DNA of 64,000 nt from Methanohalophilus euhalobius (lineage in GTDB: Archaea > Halobacteriota > Methanosarcinia > Methanosarcinales > Methanosarcinaceae), in assembly GCF_900215215.1 (NCBI RefSeq), contig NZ_OBDR01000003.1, positions 165,410-229,409 on the forward strand, given 5' to 3'. The notes beneath the pieces are model-generated. The model was not told where the DNA came from. It saw only the letters and a list, made by a program, of their open reading frames with translations, and searched no databases. The position numbers were made by a program, and so were the translations under genes. Below are positions 44,798-54,082 of this stretch, piece by piece. The first letter of the stretch is position 1. Every line of letters begins with the position of its first letter.

Positions 44798-45580
44798 TCA
44801 GCTCCTTATATCTGCAAGGTCTGCTACAGGAGGCAGCATTCGTTTGTGCATATTGGAATCGACACGCTGGAGAAGTTTGTCCAGCTCGGACTCTGGAACA
44901 CCACATTCTAAAGCCACTGCACCGGCCTCCTCTCCTGCAAGCATTTTTATCAGGATGTTGTCGATTGTATCATAGGAATGACCCAATTCATTTTCATCTG
45001 TCTGGTCTTCCCAGAGAGCGGCTGACGGGGATTTGTCAATGATTCCGCCGGAAACACCTGTTATTTCCGCCATTTGGAAAACTTCAGTTTTATAGAGGTC
45101 CCCGATTGGTTCGAGGTCCACCCCGCCGTCGCCGTACTTGGTATAGTAACCCAGCAAGATTTCGGTCTTGTTGCCGGTACCTGCCACAAGTCTGCTGCCA
45201 AGATTGGCATAATAGTAAAGAATAGACATCCTGATCCTGGCTTTCAGATTGCCGTTGACGTATTTGTTAGAAGGGTCAGACCCTGGCATATTTGCAAGAT
45301 ATGTTTGAACAATTCCCCCAATATCAATGGTCCTGAATTCAATCCCGAGTCCATGGGCCACCTCGGTTGCATCCAGTACATCTTCCGGCGGTGTGACATT
45401 CAGTTCAGGCAGATGCAGCCCCAGTACATTCTCAGCACCAAGTGCTTCCACTGCCAGATGCGCCACAAGTGCAGAATCCACCCCACCGCTGATACCTACA
45501 ACAGAACCGGTTACACCGGCACCTTCACATTTCTTGCGAATGAAATCTACTATTCTTTCCTTTGCTTGCAGAATGTCCAT
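44798..45580 (-). CDS. nadE: NAD+ synthetase
   Basis: ATP-pyrophosphatase-fold enzyme of 260 residues that amidates nicotinic acid adenine dinucleotide using ammonia; no glutaminase domain is attached. The PP-loop is GISGGVDSALVAHLA, with further motifs GTGNKTEILLGYYTKYGDGG and KSPSAALWEDQTDE. It is convergent with tiaS, whose stop lies only 2 bases away. Its ribosome-binding site lies within a small palindrome. Confidence 0.94.
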   Translation of the reverse strand: MDILQAKERIVDFIRKKCEGAGVTGSVVGISGGVDSALVAHLAVEALGAENVLGLHLPELNVTPPEDVLDATEVAHGLGIEFRTIDIGGIVQTYLANMPGSDPSNKYVNGNLKARIRMSILYYYANLGSRLVAGTGNKTEILLGYYTKYGDGGVDLEPIGDLYKTEVFQMAEITGVSGGIIDKSPSAALWEDQTDENELGHSYDTIDNILIKMLAGEEAGAVALECGVPESELDKLLQRVDSNMHKRMLPPVADLADIRS

Positions 45581-45586
45581 TTATAT

Positions 45587-45599
45587 CCACCTGAGGTGG
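45587..45599 (-). promoter_or_regulatory. Palindrome covering the nadE Shine-Dalgarno
   Basis: CCACCTGAGGTGG forms, as RNA, a 5-bp stem with a 3-base loop. AGGTGG within it is the nadE ribosome-binding site, 6 bases before the ATG at 45580, so folding would hide it. Confidence 0.4.
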
Positions 45600-45699
45600 C
45601 ATTATTTGGACGGATTGTATTAATACATTTACACCGGAAAGAGTGGGGCTTAAATAAAATAAAAGATATATTTTATATGAATATACAAAGGAGCATTTA

Positions 45700-46506
45700 A
45701 TGTAACAAGTCACCATCCATATCCAGGGCCTCGATAGTATACTCAAGGGAGGTTGGAATAGTCCTTCTGCAATCCTTGTAGCCGGTGTTGCAGGCAGCGG
45801 GAAGACCACATTTGCATTGCAGGCATTATGTGAAAGTGCAAGAGAAGGGAAAGTTTGCCTGTATGTTACTTCGGTCAACGAACCTGCCACAGTCGTGAAC
45901 AACTTTGTGTCAAGGCTGAGCCATTATGATGTATCCCGGATCTCCAGAGGAAATATACATCAAATATCCCTTGACATAAGATCCCTCGATCGGGGTATAT
46001 ATTCCTTCATGTGGAATCATGAGGAATCCTTTGAAAAAATCAAACCTGAAATCATCGTTATTGACCCAATTACAATAATAGGATGCAGTTTCGATAAGAA
46101 TACCAGAAGAAGATTCTACTATGAATTTTTCAAAAGGATGAAAAATTGGAATTCACTGGTAATTGTTACCGGAGAGATGTCAGAAAAGGAAATTGAAGAA
46201 AGTACACTGGGATATGTAACAGATGGAATAATACATCTTACAAATAAGGAAAAATGCAAATATCACACTCTTGATGGCAGGAACCATATCATCCGGACTT
46301 GCGACAATAGGTGAAGCGGGCAAAAATTTGCATGCTGACAGCACTATAGCAACCGTTATGTAGCGGACAAGATACATTTAAAAAAAGGTCTCATCGTTCT
46401 CAAGAACTTCAATTCAAAGCATAAGAAAGAAATCCATGAGATTAATATTGGCGAAGATGGACTGAAAATTAAAGGAATCTTGCCCCTTACCGACATAATA
46501 TCCTGA
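45700..46506 (+). pseudogene. KaiC/RecA-like ATPase with a stop at codon 2
   Basis: A ribosome-binding site (AAAGGAG) and ATG at 45700 are followed at once by TAA. The same frame continues with TIHIQGLDSILKGGWNSPSA and the Walker A GVAGSGKTTFALQAL (before the first internal ATG at 45817), and Walker B-like EIIVIDPITII. After the stop at 46314, a remnant in another frame (HLKKGLIVLKNFNSKHKKEI) reaches 46506. Without its Walker A an internal start would be useless, so the gene is probably dead, or uses an unusual start. Confidence 0.65.
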
Positions 46507-46550
46507 AGAGGCGGGCTTAATTTTAATATTCCTTTAACATATATAGCCTC

Positions 46551-47027
46551 ATGAAAATTTACATAGCAGACACCGGCGTTTTCATCAATCGAATGGGTAG
46601 GGACCGCCAACTTGTTACAGTACCTGCAGTAATCGATGAAACGAAGGCAAAATACACAAGTATGGAAATGTTGATCGCCCTTGAAACCGGGGCAAAAGTT
46701 GAGCAACCAGATCCTGTATTCAGGAAAAAAATCATGGACAGGGCAGAAGGTACAGGCGATCTTGAAGAACTTTCCGGGACCGATATCGATGTGCTGGCAA
46801 AAGCTCTGGAACATGGGAAAAATGCTGTCCTCATGACAGATGATTATGCTGTGCAGAATGTGGCAAGCATGATTGGTATAAAGGTAGAACCCATATCCCA
46901 ATCCAGAATAAAGGACAAAATAATCTGGGGAAAAAAATGCACCGGGTGCATGAAAAGATTTGACAGAGGCGAAGAATGCCCCATCTGTGGATCCCCCCTC
47001 AAGAAAATACGTAAAAGAAAGATATAA
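46551..47027 (+). CDS. nob1: rRNA maturation endonuclease Nob1 (PIN domain plus zinc ribbon)
   Basis: A 158-residue archaeal Nob1, which cuts the 3' end of pre-16S rRNA. The N-terminal PIN domain has MKIYIADTGVFINRMGR (first catalytic Asp) and later acidic residues in DIDVLAKALE and MTDDYAVQNVA. The C-terminal ribbon is CTGCMKRF...CPICGSPL. The two parts are in the family order and size. It lies upstream of gfcR with a short gap. Confidence 0.92.
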   Translation: MKIYIADTGVFINRMGRDRQLVTVPAVIDETKAKYTSMEMLIALETGAKVEQPDPVFRKKIMDRAEGTGDLEELSGTDIDVLAKALEHGKNAVLMTDDYAVQNVASMIGIKVEPISQSRIKDKIIWGKKCTGCMKRFDRGEECPICGSPLKKIRKRKI

Positions 47028-47082
47028 TATTAGAAAGGATGTATAGGGAAACAAATAGCATAAAACAGCACGTGGGGATAAA

Positions 47083-47694
47083 ATGAAAAATATAGAAGAA
47101 CTTATACAAAAAGCAGTCGAACTGCAGTCCAATGGTCTTGTTACCGGCCAGATCGCAAATGAACTTAATGTTTCCAGGGATACTGTTACATGGCTTCTCA
47201 TGCGGAGTAAAAGAGGTGCAGAAGCCCCTGCACCAAAGGACATCTCTGTCAACTGGAGTGCCATCGGTAAAAGCTCTTTCCGCCTGCGTTATATTTCACA
47301 GGCCCTGTGTGACATGGTGCTCGAATCCCTTGATAAAAGTGACCAGAGGGCAGACATGGTAGTGGGAATCGGATTAAGCGGTGTACCCATGGCCACCATG
47401 ATTGCCGAGGAATTGGGTGTCGAATTTTCTATATTCCACGGTTATGACAGCCAGAAAGAGAGGAATAAAAACACAGGAATTTTTAGTAGAAATTTCGGGC
47501 ATGTTAAAGGAAAAAACTGCATTATTGTAGATGATGTGGTCTCATCTGGCTCAACGATTACCGATGTAATTGAACAGACAAAGAAAAGCGGATCCAACCC
47601 GGTGGCAATTGCGGTCATTATTGACAAGAAAAATTCGGAAACAATCAGCGGAGTCCCTGTGAACTCACTCATCAAACTGGCAAGAGTGGATTGA
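47083..47694 (+). CDS. gfcR: GfcR-type PRTase-fold transcriptional regulator
   Basis: A 203-residue protein with an N-terminal helix-turn-helix (about 1-45, with [20 protein letters not shown]) and a type I phosphoribosyltransferase domain containing [17 protein letters not shown]. In haloarchaea GfcR regulates glucose and fructose metabolism; in methanogens the homologues are often labelled orotate phosphoribosyltransferase-like. The presence of an HTH argues against a purely enzymatic role, though PRTase activity is possible. Confidence 0.85.
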   Translation: MKNIEELIQKAVELQSNGLVTGQIANELNVSRDTVTWLLMRSKRGAEAPAPKDISVNWSAIGKSSFRLRYISQALCDMVLESLDKSDQRADMVVGIGLSGVPMATMIAEELGVEFSIFHGYDSQKERNKNTGIFSRNFGHVKGKNCIIVDDVVSSGSTITDVIEQTKKSGSNPVAIAVIIDKKNSETISGVPVNSLIKLARVD

Positions 47695-47702
47695 AGGAGA
47701 TA

Positions 47703-49835
47703 TTATATCTCCGTATCCACTTCATACTGACCTATTTTTTCCACAAGTTTGGATAGGACTGTTTTACGCATTCCTTCCACAAATTTGATACTTCCTACAA
47801 CAAGGTGCCCACCACCATTCACCCCTCCACCGACAACTTCCTCATGGAGGTTTCTGACAATTTCAGGGATATTCATCTTAACCCCGCGGGACCGTATGAC
47901 TGCAAAATCCGGCCCATAGCCAATCGTAACGATGGGTTTTCCTTCATTTTTCCTGCAAATCCTGTCATGGACTTCCCCGGCGGTCTTGCCAGGAGCCGGG
48001 AATGTGAATTTGTGGGCATAATTCTCCACATCAAGCACATTCATAATAGCACCGTTGGGCAGTTTCTGTGATTTGACATTGGGCATACATGCCTCAAGTT
48101 GCTCATCCATCATAGTGCGTGCCTGCTCACACAGCAGATCTACAAGCTGTTTATGCCTGGTGGAGTCACCAAAATTGAGAAGATCGTTTACAATTCCCCT
48201 TCCACTGTTGAATTTCAACCAATAGGCTTCAAAATCAAGGGCCAGGGCAATATCCTGCAAATTTTCCAGGGAATACCTGGAAGATACAAGATCAATATAC
48301 TGATAGGCCTCATCGGCCTCTGAACGATCCCCCACAGCAGCGATTGCAGGGAGATGTTTTATCTGATCAGTGACTTCAGGATTGATCATCCTTGCAACCT
48401 CTGTGGAAAGCATACCAGCGGTCTGTCCAAAGTCCCCACCCACATGAGCAGGGTTTACGTGAGCCAGCAGGTAATCATCAACTATCTTATCCGGATGATG
48501 ATGGTCCACAACCACCATATCAATACCATATATCAATGCCTGTCTCATCGCGGGTACGTCTTCCTCCGTGGAACCGTTATCCACCATTACAACAAGCGGC
48601 AGTTTCTGGTTATGCCTTTCCGCATCTTCAAGAGCAAAGGAAATATCCTTTGTCACATCCATGATCTCATAAAATGGGGCTTTTGAAGGAGCACGTTTGT
48701 AGAAATAGTATTCTCCATCCTGACCGTTGACTTCACGAATAAGGGGCAGGATTGCCTTTTCAATGGCCACACCTGCAGTCATGCCATCAGCATCAGCATG
48801 GTGGCGCAACAAGATCGGACGTGACCTTAGAATGGCTTTTTTGATAATTCGGGCAACGTCTTTCATCGCAGGACGCAGGTCTTCCAGAATCTTGCTTTTG
48901 ACAAGGAATTCTATATCCGAAGGTTCTGCCCTCTGGTCAAGTATACGATCTATACGTTCCCTGACAGTCTGCTCTCTTTCATCTTTGAGCTGCTTCATGC
49001 TCTTGACTTCAAGCTGCAGATCCTCACCCCTGAGGTTGACCTCTCCTGTAAGAGAGACCACCATATCCGAATCAATGTCCGGATATGCCCGCTCCCCTGC
49101 ACTTTCAAAGGCTGCACAGGGAATTACACCGCCTTCATCGGAAATTACAAAAATGGTGGGACCACCTGTTTGTTTGACCTGGAGCACCTCTCCTTCAATA
49201 CGCACAAGTTTACCCACATAATCCTTCAATTCAGACGAGATACGTACCGGCATTTCTTTTTCGACTTCTACGACCTTATGTTCACCGACACTTCGTGGTA
49301 GCAGGTCCATTTTCCCGTCAGAACGGATCTCATTTAGCTCTACGATCAGCCGTTCCCCGGGTTCAAGTTTGGCCTTTATGTTGCTTGAATGGATCAACCC
49401 GCGCAGATTGGAATTCAGGTTCACAAAGGCTCCGAATGATGCCAGGTTGTTTACCTCTGCGTGGTAATATTTACCTACAGAAAGCTCGTTCATGTCACAG
49501 GAGTCGTCCAGCATATGGACAACCTTTACCTCATTGCATGATTTGCAGATCTCGCGTCCATCTATCAGATGGTCGATGGATTTGCCGCATAGGTCACAGC
49601 TATAAAGAAATCCTTCTCCTCCGCAGGAAGGACATGGGTCCTTTATTTCAACTTCCCCGCTACCACCGCATTTTTCACATACGGAACTGCCTTTGAGGAA
49701 GCTGTTTACATCTTTTTCTGAAAGTTCCATAAGGTTAATTGATTTTGGTTTCCCGGAGCCCTTACATTCAGGACATTTCTGTATAGAGGATTCACGGGCA
49801 CCAGTTCCGCCACATTCACTGCATTTTTCTTTCAT
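47703..49835 (-). CDS. DHH-family phosphoesterase / RecJ-like nuclease with zinc-finger and S1 domains
   Basis: Large archaeal protein of 710 residues. In order: a DnaJ-type Cys-rich region (four CxxCxGxG repeats in the first ~85 residues, with CGGTG, CKGSG, CGGSG and CGGEG), a second CxxC pair (CDLCGKS, CKSC), an S1 domain (about 122-180), an OB/nuclease-like segment (about 205-275), and a DHH domain with HHADADGMTAG (about 340) and VVVDHHHPD (about 440), then DHHA1. It is the archaeal RecJ-like type implicated in replication or RNA degradation. Cys repeats and S1 suggest RNA or ssDNA substrates. Confidence 0.88.
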   Translation of the reverse strand: MKEKCSECGGTGARESSIQKCPECKGSGKPKSINLMELSEKDVNSFLKGSSVCEKCGGSGEVEIKDPCPSCGGEGFLYSCDLCGKSIDHLIDGREICKSCNEVKVVHMLDDSCDMNELSVGKYYHAEVNNLASFGAFVNLNSNLRGLIHSSNIKAKLEPGERLIVELNEIRSDGKMDLLPRSVGEHKVVEVEKEMPVRISSELKDYVGKLVRIEGEVLQVKQTGGPTIFVISDEGGVIPCAAFESAGERAYPDIDSDMVVSLTGEVNLRGEDLQLEVKSMKQLKDEREQTVRERIDRILDQRAEPSDIEFLVKSKILEDLRPAMKDVARIIKKAILRSRPILLRHHADADGMTAGVAIEKAILPLIREVNGQDGEYYFYKRAPSKAPFYEIMDVTKDISFALEDAERHNQKLPLVVMVDNGSTEEDVPAMRQALIYGIDMVVVDHHHPDKIVDDYLLAHVNPAHVGGDFGQTAGMLSTEVARMINPEVTDQIKHLPAIAAVGDRSEADEAYQYIDLVSSRYSLENLQDIALALDFEAYWLKFNSGRGIVNDLLNFGDSTRHKQLVDLLCEQARTMMDEQLEACMPNVKSQKLPNGAIMNVLDVENYAHKFTFPAPGKTAGEVHDRICRKNEGKPIVTIGYGPDFAVIRSRGVKMNIPEIVRNLHEEVVGGGVNGGGHLVVGSIKFVEGMRKTVLSKLVEKIGQYEVDTEI

Positions 49836-50020
49836 TGTATCTGTGTTGCTGATTGACCTGCTTGTTTATGTAGGTTGCTGCAAAGAGAGAATTTTATTTG
49901 GCATTTTAAATATATCTACTTACAGAGAATTACAATAGTAAGATCTCCACCTGCTCCATCCATCTAACCAATAACTTTTAGAAGTATTGTTTGCAAAGTA
50001 TCATAAAGGGAGAGTTTAGC

Positions 50021-50788
50021 ATGGCATTAGAAGAATATATAATTCCTATATTAATCGTATTAGTAATAATCCTGTCCCAATCCATCAAAGTGGTAAAAGA
50101 ATATGAACGAGTGGTCATCTTCAGGCTGGGCAGATTTAGCGGAGTGAAGGGTCCGGGTGTATTTTTCATAATTCCTATTATCGATACTGCGGTCAAGGTA
50201 GATCTGCGTGTCGTAACAATAGATGTCCCGAAACAGGCAGTTATCACCTATGATAACGTTACAGTGGCAGTGGATGCAGTCATCTACTACAAAGTTCTCA
50301 AACCCGAGTCAGCAGTTACAGAAGTTGAGGATTACAAGTATGCAACCGCAATGCTTGCACAAACAACCCTGCGTGATGTAGTTGGCCGAATCGAACTTGA
50401 TGAAGTTCTATCTGGAAGAGAGGAGGTTAATAAGGACATACAGGAGATGCTGGATGCTTCCACCGATCCATGGGGAATCAAAGTTACCTCGGTCACCCTG
50501 AGGGATGTGAGTGTTGATGAAAAGATGCTCCGGGCCATTGCCCAGCAGGCTGAGGCCGAACGTGAGAAACGGTCCCGTATTATCCTTTCAGATGGAGAGT
50601 ACAAGGCTGCCCAGAAATTGCTTGACGCCGCCAGGCTCTATCAGGAAGTCCCAACTACAATAAAACTGAGGGAGTTGCAGACAATAGCCGAAGTTGCCAG
50701 AGAAGGCAACACGATTGTAGTCACCAACACCTCTGACAGTGGGGATATAGCGGCCCTGACCGAAGCATTCACTGCAAAGAACAAATGA
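50021..50788 (+). CDS. Slipin/stomatin-like SPFH protein
   Basis: A 255-residue membrane scaffold protein. An N-terminal membrane helix (about residues 4-20, IIPILIVLVIILSQSI) is followed by an SPFH domain (KEYERVVIFRLGRFSGVKGPG, VDVPKQ-type segment, TTLRDVVGRIELDEVLSGRE) and a C-terminal coiled coil (QAEAEREKRSR). I choose the ATG at 50021 with GGGAG upstream. It is followed directly by its usual partner, an NfeD-type membrane protease. Confidence 0.93.
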   Translation: MALEEYIIPILIVLVIILSQSIKVVKEYERVVIFRLGRFSGVKGPGVFFIIPIIDTAVKVDLRVVTIDVPKQAVITYDNVTVAVDAVIYYKVLKPESAVTEVEDYKYATAMLAQTTLRDVVGRIELDEVLSGREEVNKDIQEMLDASTDPWGIKVTSVTLRDVSVDEKMLRAIAQQAEAEREKRSRIILSDGEYKAAQKLLDAARLYQEVPTTIKLRELQTIAEVAREGNTIVVTNTSDSGDIAALTEAFTAKNK

Positions 50789-50797
50789 GGGTGATCC

Positions 50798-52099
50798 ATG
50801 AGGATCAAAACCCTTTCCCTATTTCTTTTTGCATTTTTACTATTGATATCAGCCGCATCAACTGCCAGCTGTGAAAAAGTACTGATACTTGAGATGTCAG
50901 ATTCCATCACAACGGTATCCGATGATATGGTAAACAATGCACTGGCAATTGCTGAAAGCGAGGATTATGAGGCACTTGTAATTACCCTGAATACCCCTGG
51001 AGGAGGTCTGCAGGAAACCCTCAACATAATAGAAAGCATTGATGCCTCACCTGTGCCTGTAATCGGCTACGTATATCCAGAAGGAACAAAAGCATGGTCT
51101 GCCGGCACACTGATCCTTATCAGCACCGATATCGCTGCCATGACACCATTCACTGTGATTGGTTCGGCCCAGCCTGTACAGGCATCGCCTGCCGGTGGCT
51201 CAGAGCCCATCAACGATTCTAAGACAATAAATGCCATCGTTGCCCTATCCAAGGAAAAAGCAAGCAAGCATGACAGGAATGTGACCGCTGCGGAGTTATT
51301 TATCACTGAAAATCTCAACCTAAACGCTGAGGAAGCAAAAAACAACAATGTTGTCGAGTATATAGCAGAAGATATCCCCGATCTGCTTGAACAGGTGGAC
51401 GGAGAAACTATCAAGAACAGGCAACTCAACACCTCTGGTGCGAATATTGTCAATTATGAGCCAGGCCTGAACCTGTACCTCATGAACATAATTTCCAATC
51501 CCATTATTTCTTCCCTGCTGCTAATGATAGGCATTTATGCCATTGTCCTGGGAATTTCCAGCCCGGGAGCAGGTGCGGAAATTTTCGGTGCAATTCTTAT
51601 AGCTCTGGGCCTGATTGGAATGGGTTTTGATGTCAATGTAGCAGCACTGTTTTTGATTGGTGTGGGGGTGGTCCTGCTTATTCTCGAATTGCAGGCGCCG
51701 GGATTTGGCATATTCGGTATTGCAGGGATTGTGTGCCTGATAGCAGGCAGTATATTCCTGATACCCATGGATTTCCCTCGCTGGTATACACCGGCAGACG
51801 TACAGAGGAGTATGATGTTCTATATTGTTATACCCACAATAATAATCGGACTATTCTTTGCCTTTGCAATATACAAAGTAGTACAGGCCAAGGGACGCAA
51901 GCCAATTATTGGTGAAGAAATGAACGGTGAAATTGCCGAGGCTATAGATCCAATATCCGAAGGGAGCCCGGGTTATGTACGATATAGCGGAGAATACTGG
52001 AAAGCCCGCTCTGAAGACACCATCAACCCGGAAGAAAAAGTGGAAATACTGGAAAAAGACGGACCCGTACTCATTGTACGTAAGTTTAAGGGGAAGTAA
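50798..52099 (+). CDS. NfeD/STOPP-type membrane serine protease
   Basis: A 433-residue membrane protease partner of the upstream slipin. Signal peptide 1-25, then a ClpP-like serine-protease domain with TLNTPGGGLQETLNIIESI and the candidate nucleophile Ser in WSAGTLILISTDIAAM, and a Lys further on. Four to six membrane helices (about 225-345) follow, then a C-terminal NfeD OB-fold (GSPGYVRYSGEYWKARSE). Together the pair is thought to degrade membrane proteins or control membrane quality. Confidence 0.92.
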   Translation: MRIKTLSLFLFAFLLLISAASTASCEKVLILEMSDSITTVSDDMVNNALAIAESEDYEALVITLNTPGGGLQETLNIIESIDASPVPVIGYVYPEGTKAWSAGTLILISTDIAAMTPFTVIGSAQPVQASPAGGSEPINDSKTINAIVALSKEKASKHDRNVTAAELFITENLNLNAEEAKNNNVVEYIAEDIPDLLEQVDGETIKNRQLNTSGANIVNYEPGLNLYLMNIISNPIISSLLLMIGIYAIVLGISSPGAGAEIFGAILIALGLIGMGFDVNVAALFLIGVGVVLLILELQAPGFGIFGIAGIVCLIAGSIFLIPMDFPRWYTPADVQRSMMFYIVIPTIIIGLFFAFAIYKVVQAKGRKPIIGEEMNGEIAEAIDPISEGSPGYVRYSGEYWKARSEDTINPEEKVEILEKDGPVLIVRKFKGK

Positions 52100-53419
52100 T
52101 CACTGCTTCCCCAACATCTCCACAATATGTCTCTTTTTGGATATAGCCTCTTCAGCCGCCCGGTCAATCGCTTTGCACATTGCTTCGAAATCATCGGGAG
52201 TTGTATCTCCGACCATCTTCTTAATTGGTGTATAGGCAGATTCACGGAAACGTGGCGTGAAGTCCCGGCGCTGGCCGTCAATCACAAGCTCGGCACCTTG
52301 TCCTTTTTCAACATAACCAACTGTTGCAATATCGACACCGGCATTTTGAACGGTTTCAAGAATTTCCTGCTCGTGTTCAGGAGGGACTATCAAGAGAAGG
52401 GAGTCCAGTGATACACCCAGATAATCTATATTGAGGCTTTCAAGCATACCTAAGACCCGGGGATTTACGAGCCCACGCATATTTTCCTCTTCAAAGACGA
52501 GCTTGACTCCTGCAGTCCTTGAGATTTCCTTGGCATCACCGCGTACCCCTCCGTTGGTAACATCGGTCATGGCATGTACTTTTTTATCCAGGTCTTTTTC
52601 AAGGAGTGCCTCGCATGCCTGGAGGAATTTGATATTGATGGTCTCATCCACCACATCATGCATCCCGTAATAGAGAGCGGTTGTGGAAATAGTTCCGCCG
52701 CCTGCACCTTCGGTCATGAGAATCACATCCCCGATATCGGCCCTCTCCCTTGCAGTCATCGCGGAAGCGACACCCACAGCACCGACACCACCGGTCATTC
52801 GATCTCCGATTACCATATCCCCTCCAATACGCAGGGTACTTCCGGTCACAAGAGGGATGTCTGTAAGTTCCGATACTGCAGTGATACCTGCGACATGGTC
52901 GAATATCTTTGCTACATCCCCGTCATCGGCCACATGGATATCCGAAAGCAGGGCAAGGGGCCTGGAACCCATTACATAAACATCCCTCAAAGAAGCCCGG
53001 GCTACATGGAAACCTGCAAGGAAAGGAAAATCACTCAATCTGGAATGAATGCCATCGATTGTGACTATGAGGAAATCCCCTCCTTCCATCTGCACAGCTC
53101 CGGAATCATCCAGATGGGTGCTGTCTACTGCAGCTTTGGTGCTACCTATTACCTCAGCAATTTTTTCATGGGCATAGAAATCGCCTGTGCCCCTGGAACC
53201 TACCCCGAACTGACCCATAGTTACGCCTGAAGTGATCGGGGATAGTACATCTCCCTTTACATCCAGGGTTGCTCTGGCTTCTTCAATGGCTGCTTTTGCC
53301 AGTGCAATAGCATGCTGTCTGTCGGTGTCCTTTATTTCCATGATACGTTCTGCAAGTTTTTCGGCAATCCCGTCTTCTCCACGAAGCAGGGCATGCCTGG
53401 CATAGCCTTCAATATCCAT
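52100..53419 (-). CDS. AIR synthase-related (PurM/SelD/HypE superfamily) protein
   Basis: A 439-residue member of the PurM superfamily. An N-terminal extension (about 110 residues) precedes the conserved AIRS region with DDSGAVQ, LVTGSTLRIGGDMVIGDR and MTDVTNGGVRGDA. These bind ATP in the family. Unlike HypE it lacks the C-terminal Cys, and unlike SelD it lacks the N-terminal glycine loop, so its substrate is unknown. It is convergent with and immediately adjacent to the NfeD gene, and upstream of it on the same strand lies hisH. Confidence 0.8.
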   Translation of the reverse strand: MDIEGYARHALLRGEDGIAEKLAERIMEIKDTDRQHAIALAKAAIEEARATLDVKGDVLSPITSGVTMGQFGVGSRGTGDFYAHEKIAEVIGSTKAAVDSTHLDDSGAVQMEGGDFLIVTIDGIHSRLSDFPFLAGFHVARASLRDVYVMGSRPLALLSDIHVADDGDVAKIFDHVAGITAVSELTDIPLVTGSTLRIGGDMVIGDRMTGGVGAVGVASAMTARERADIGDVILMTEGAGGGTISTTALYYGMHDVVDETINIKFLQACEALLEKDLDKKVHAMTDVTNGGVRGDAKEISRTAGVKLVFEEENMRGLVNPRVLGMLESLNIDYLGVSLDSLLLIVPPEHEQEILETVQNAGVDIATVGYVEKGQGAELVIDGQRRDFTPRFRESAYTPIKKMVGDTTPDDFEAMCKAIDRAAEEAISKKRHIVEMLGKQ

Positions 53420-53428
53420 GATTAATCC

Positions 53429-54037
53429 TCAGCACATTTTAACAAAATTACTCAATATCCTCAACCCAACTTCACCGCTCTTCTCCGGATGGAACTGGGT
53501 CCCTATTACATTGCCTTCTTCATTAACAACGGATGCAGCAAACTGCACACCATATTCACAGGAAGCGAGAGTATGATCATCGTCAGTACTCACATAATAG
53601 GAATGTACAAAATAGACATAGGAATCATTTTCGATGCCCTCATAGATAGGATGTTGCTGTGTCATATTAATGGAATTCCATCCCATATGTGGAACTTTAA
53701 GTTTACTATGGGGAAAACGAACAACACTGCCGGGAATGAAACCCAGCCCGTCCCGCATGCCTCCTTCCTCGGAATTTGTCATAAGCATCTGGTGACCCAG
53801 ACAAATGCCAAGCAGGGGTTTGCCTGATTCGACATAATCGTAAAGAACATCCAGGAAAGGCTCGATGTTGCTCATGGCATCACTGAATGCCCCTACACCG
53901 GGCAGTACGACCCCATCACTGTTCTCGATATCTGAGGGGTCTATTGAGATATTTACAGAAGATTTGGCATGTTCCAGCCCTTTCTGGACACTCCTGAGAT
54001 TGCCAAGGCCATAATCAATGATGGTTATTTGTTTCAT
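53429..54037 (-). CDS. hisH: Imidazole glycerol phosphate synthase, glutaminase subunit
   Basis: Class I glutamine amidotransferase of about 202 residues supplying ammonia to HisF. The start at 54037 gives the canonical ITIIDYGLGNLRSV; the longer frame from 54079 adds 14 unrelated residues. Nucleophile in LLGICLGHQMLM, oxyanion loop LPGVGAFSDAM and triad His/Glu in GTQFHPEKSGEVGL are present. Its partner hisF is 43 kb away. Confidence 0.94.
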   Translation of the reverse strand: MKQITIIDYGLGNLRSVQKGLEHAKSSVNISIDPSDIENSDGVVLPGVGAFSDAMSNIEPFLDVLYDYVESGKPLLGICLGHQMLMTNSEEGGMRDGLGFIPGSVVRFPHSKLKVPHMGWNSINMTQQHPIYEGIENDSYVYFVHSYYVSTDDDHTLASCEYGVQFAASVVNEEGNVIGTQFHPEKSGEVGLRILSNFVKMC

Positions 54038-54082
54038 GTCAGATAAAAAAGGGTTTTGATACATCAATGTATCGAACAATGC

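Noticed and set aside
45703..45705. Codon-2 stop of the KaiC-like gene as pyrrolysine
   Set aside because: It is TAA, not TAG, and the gene is broken further downstream.
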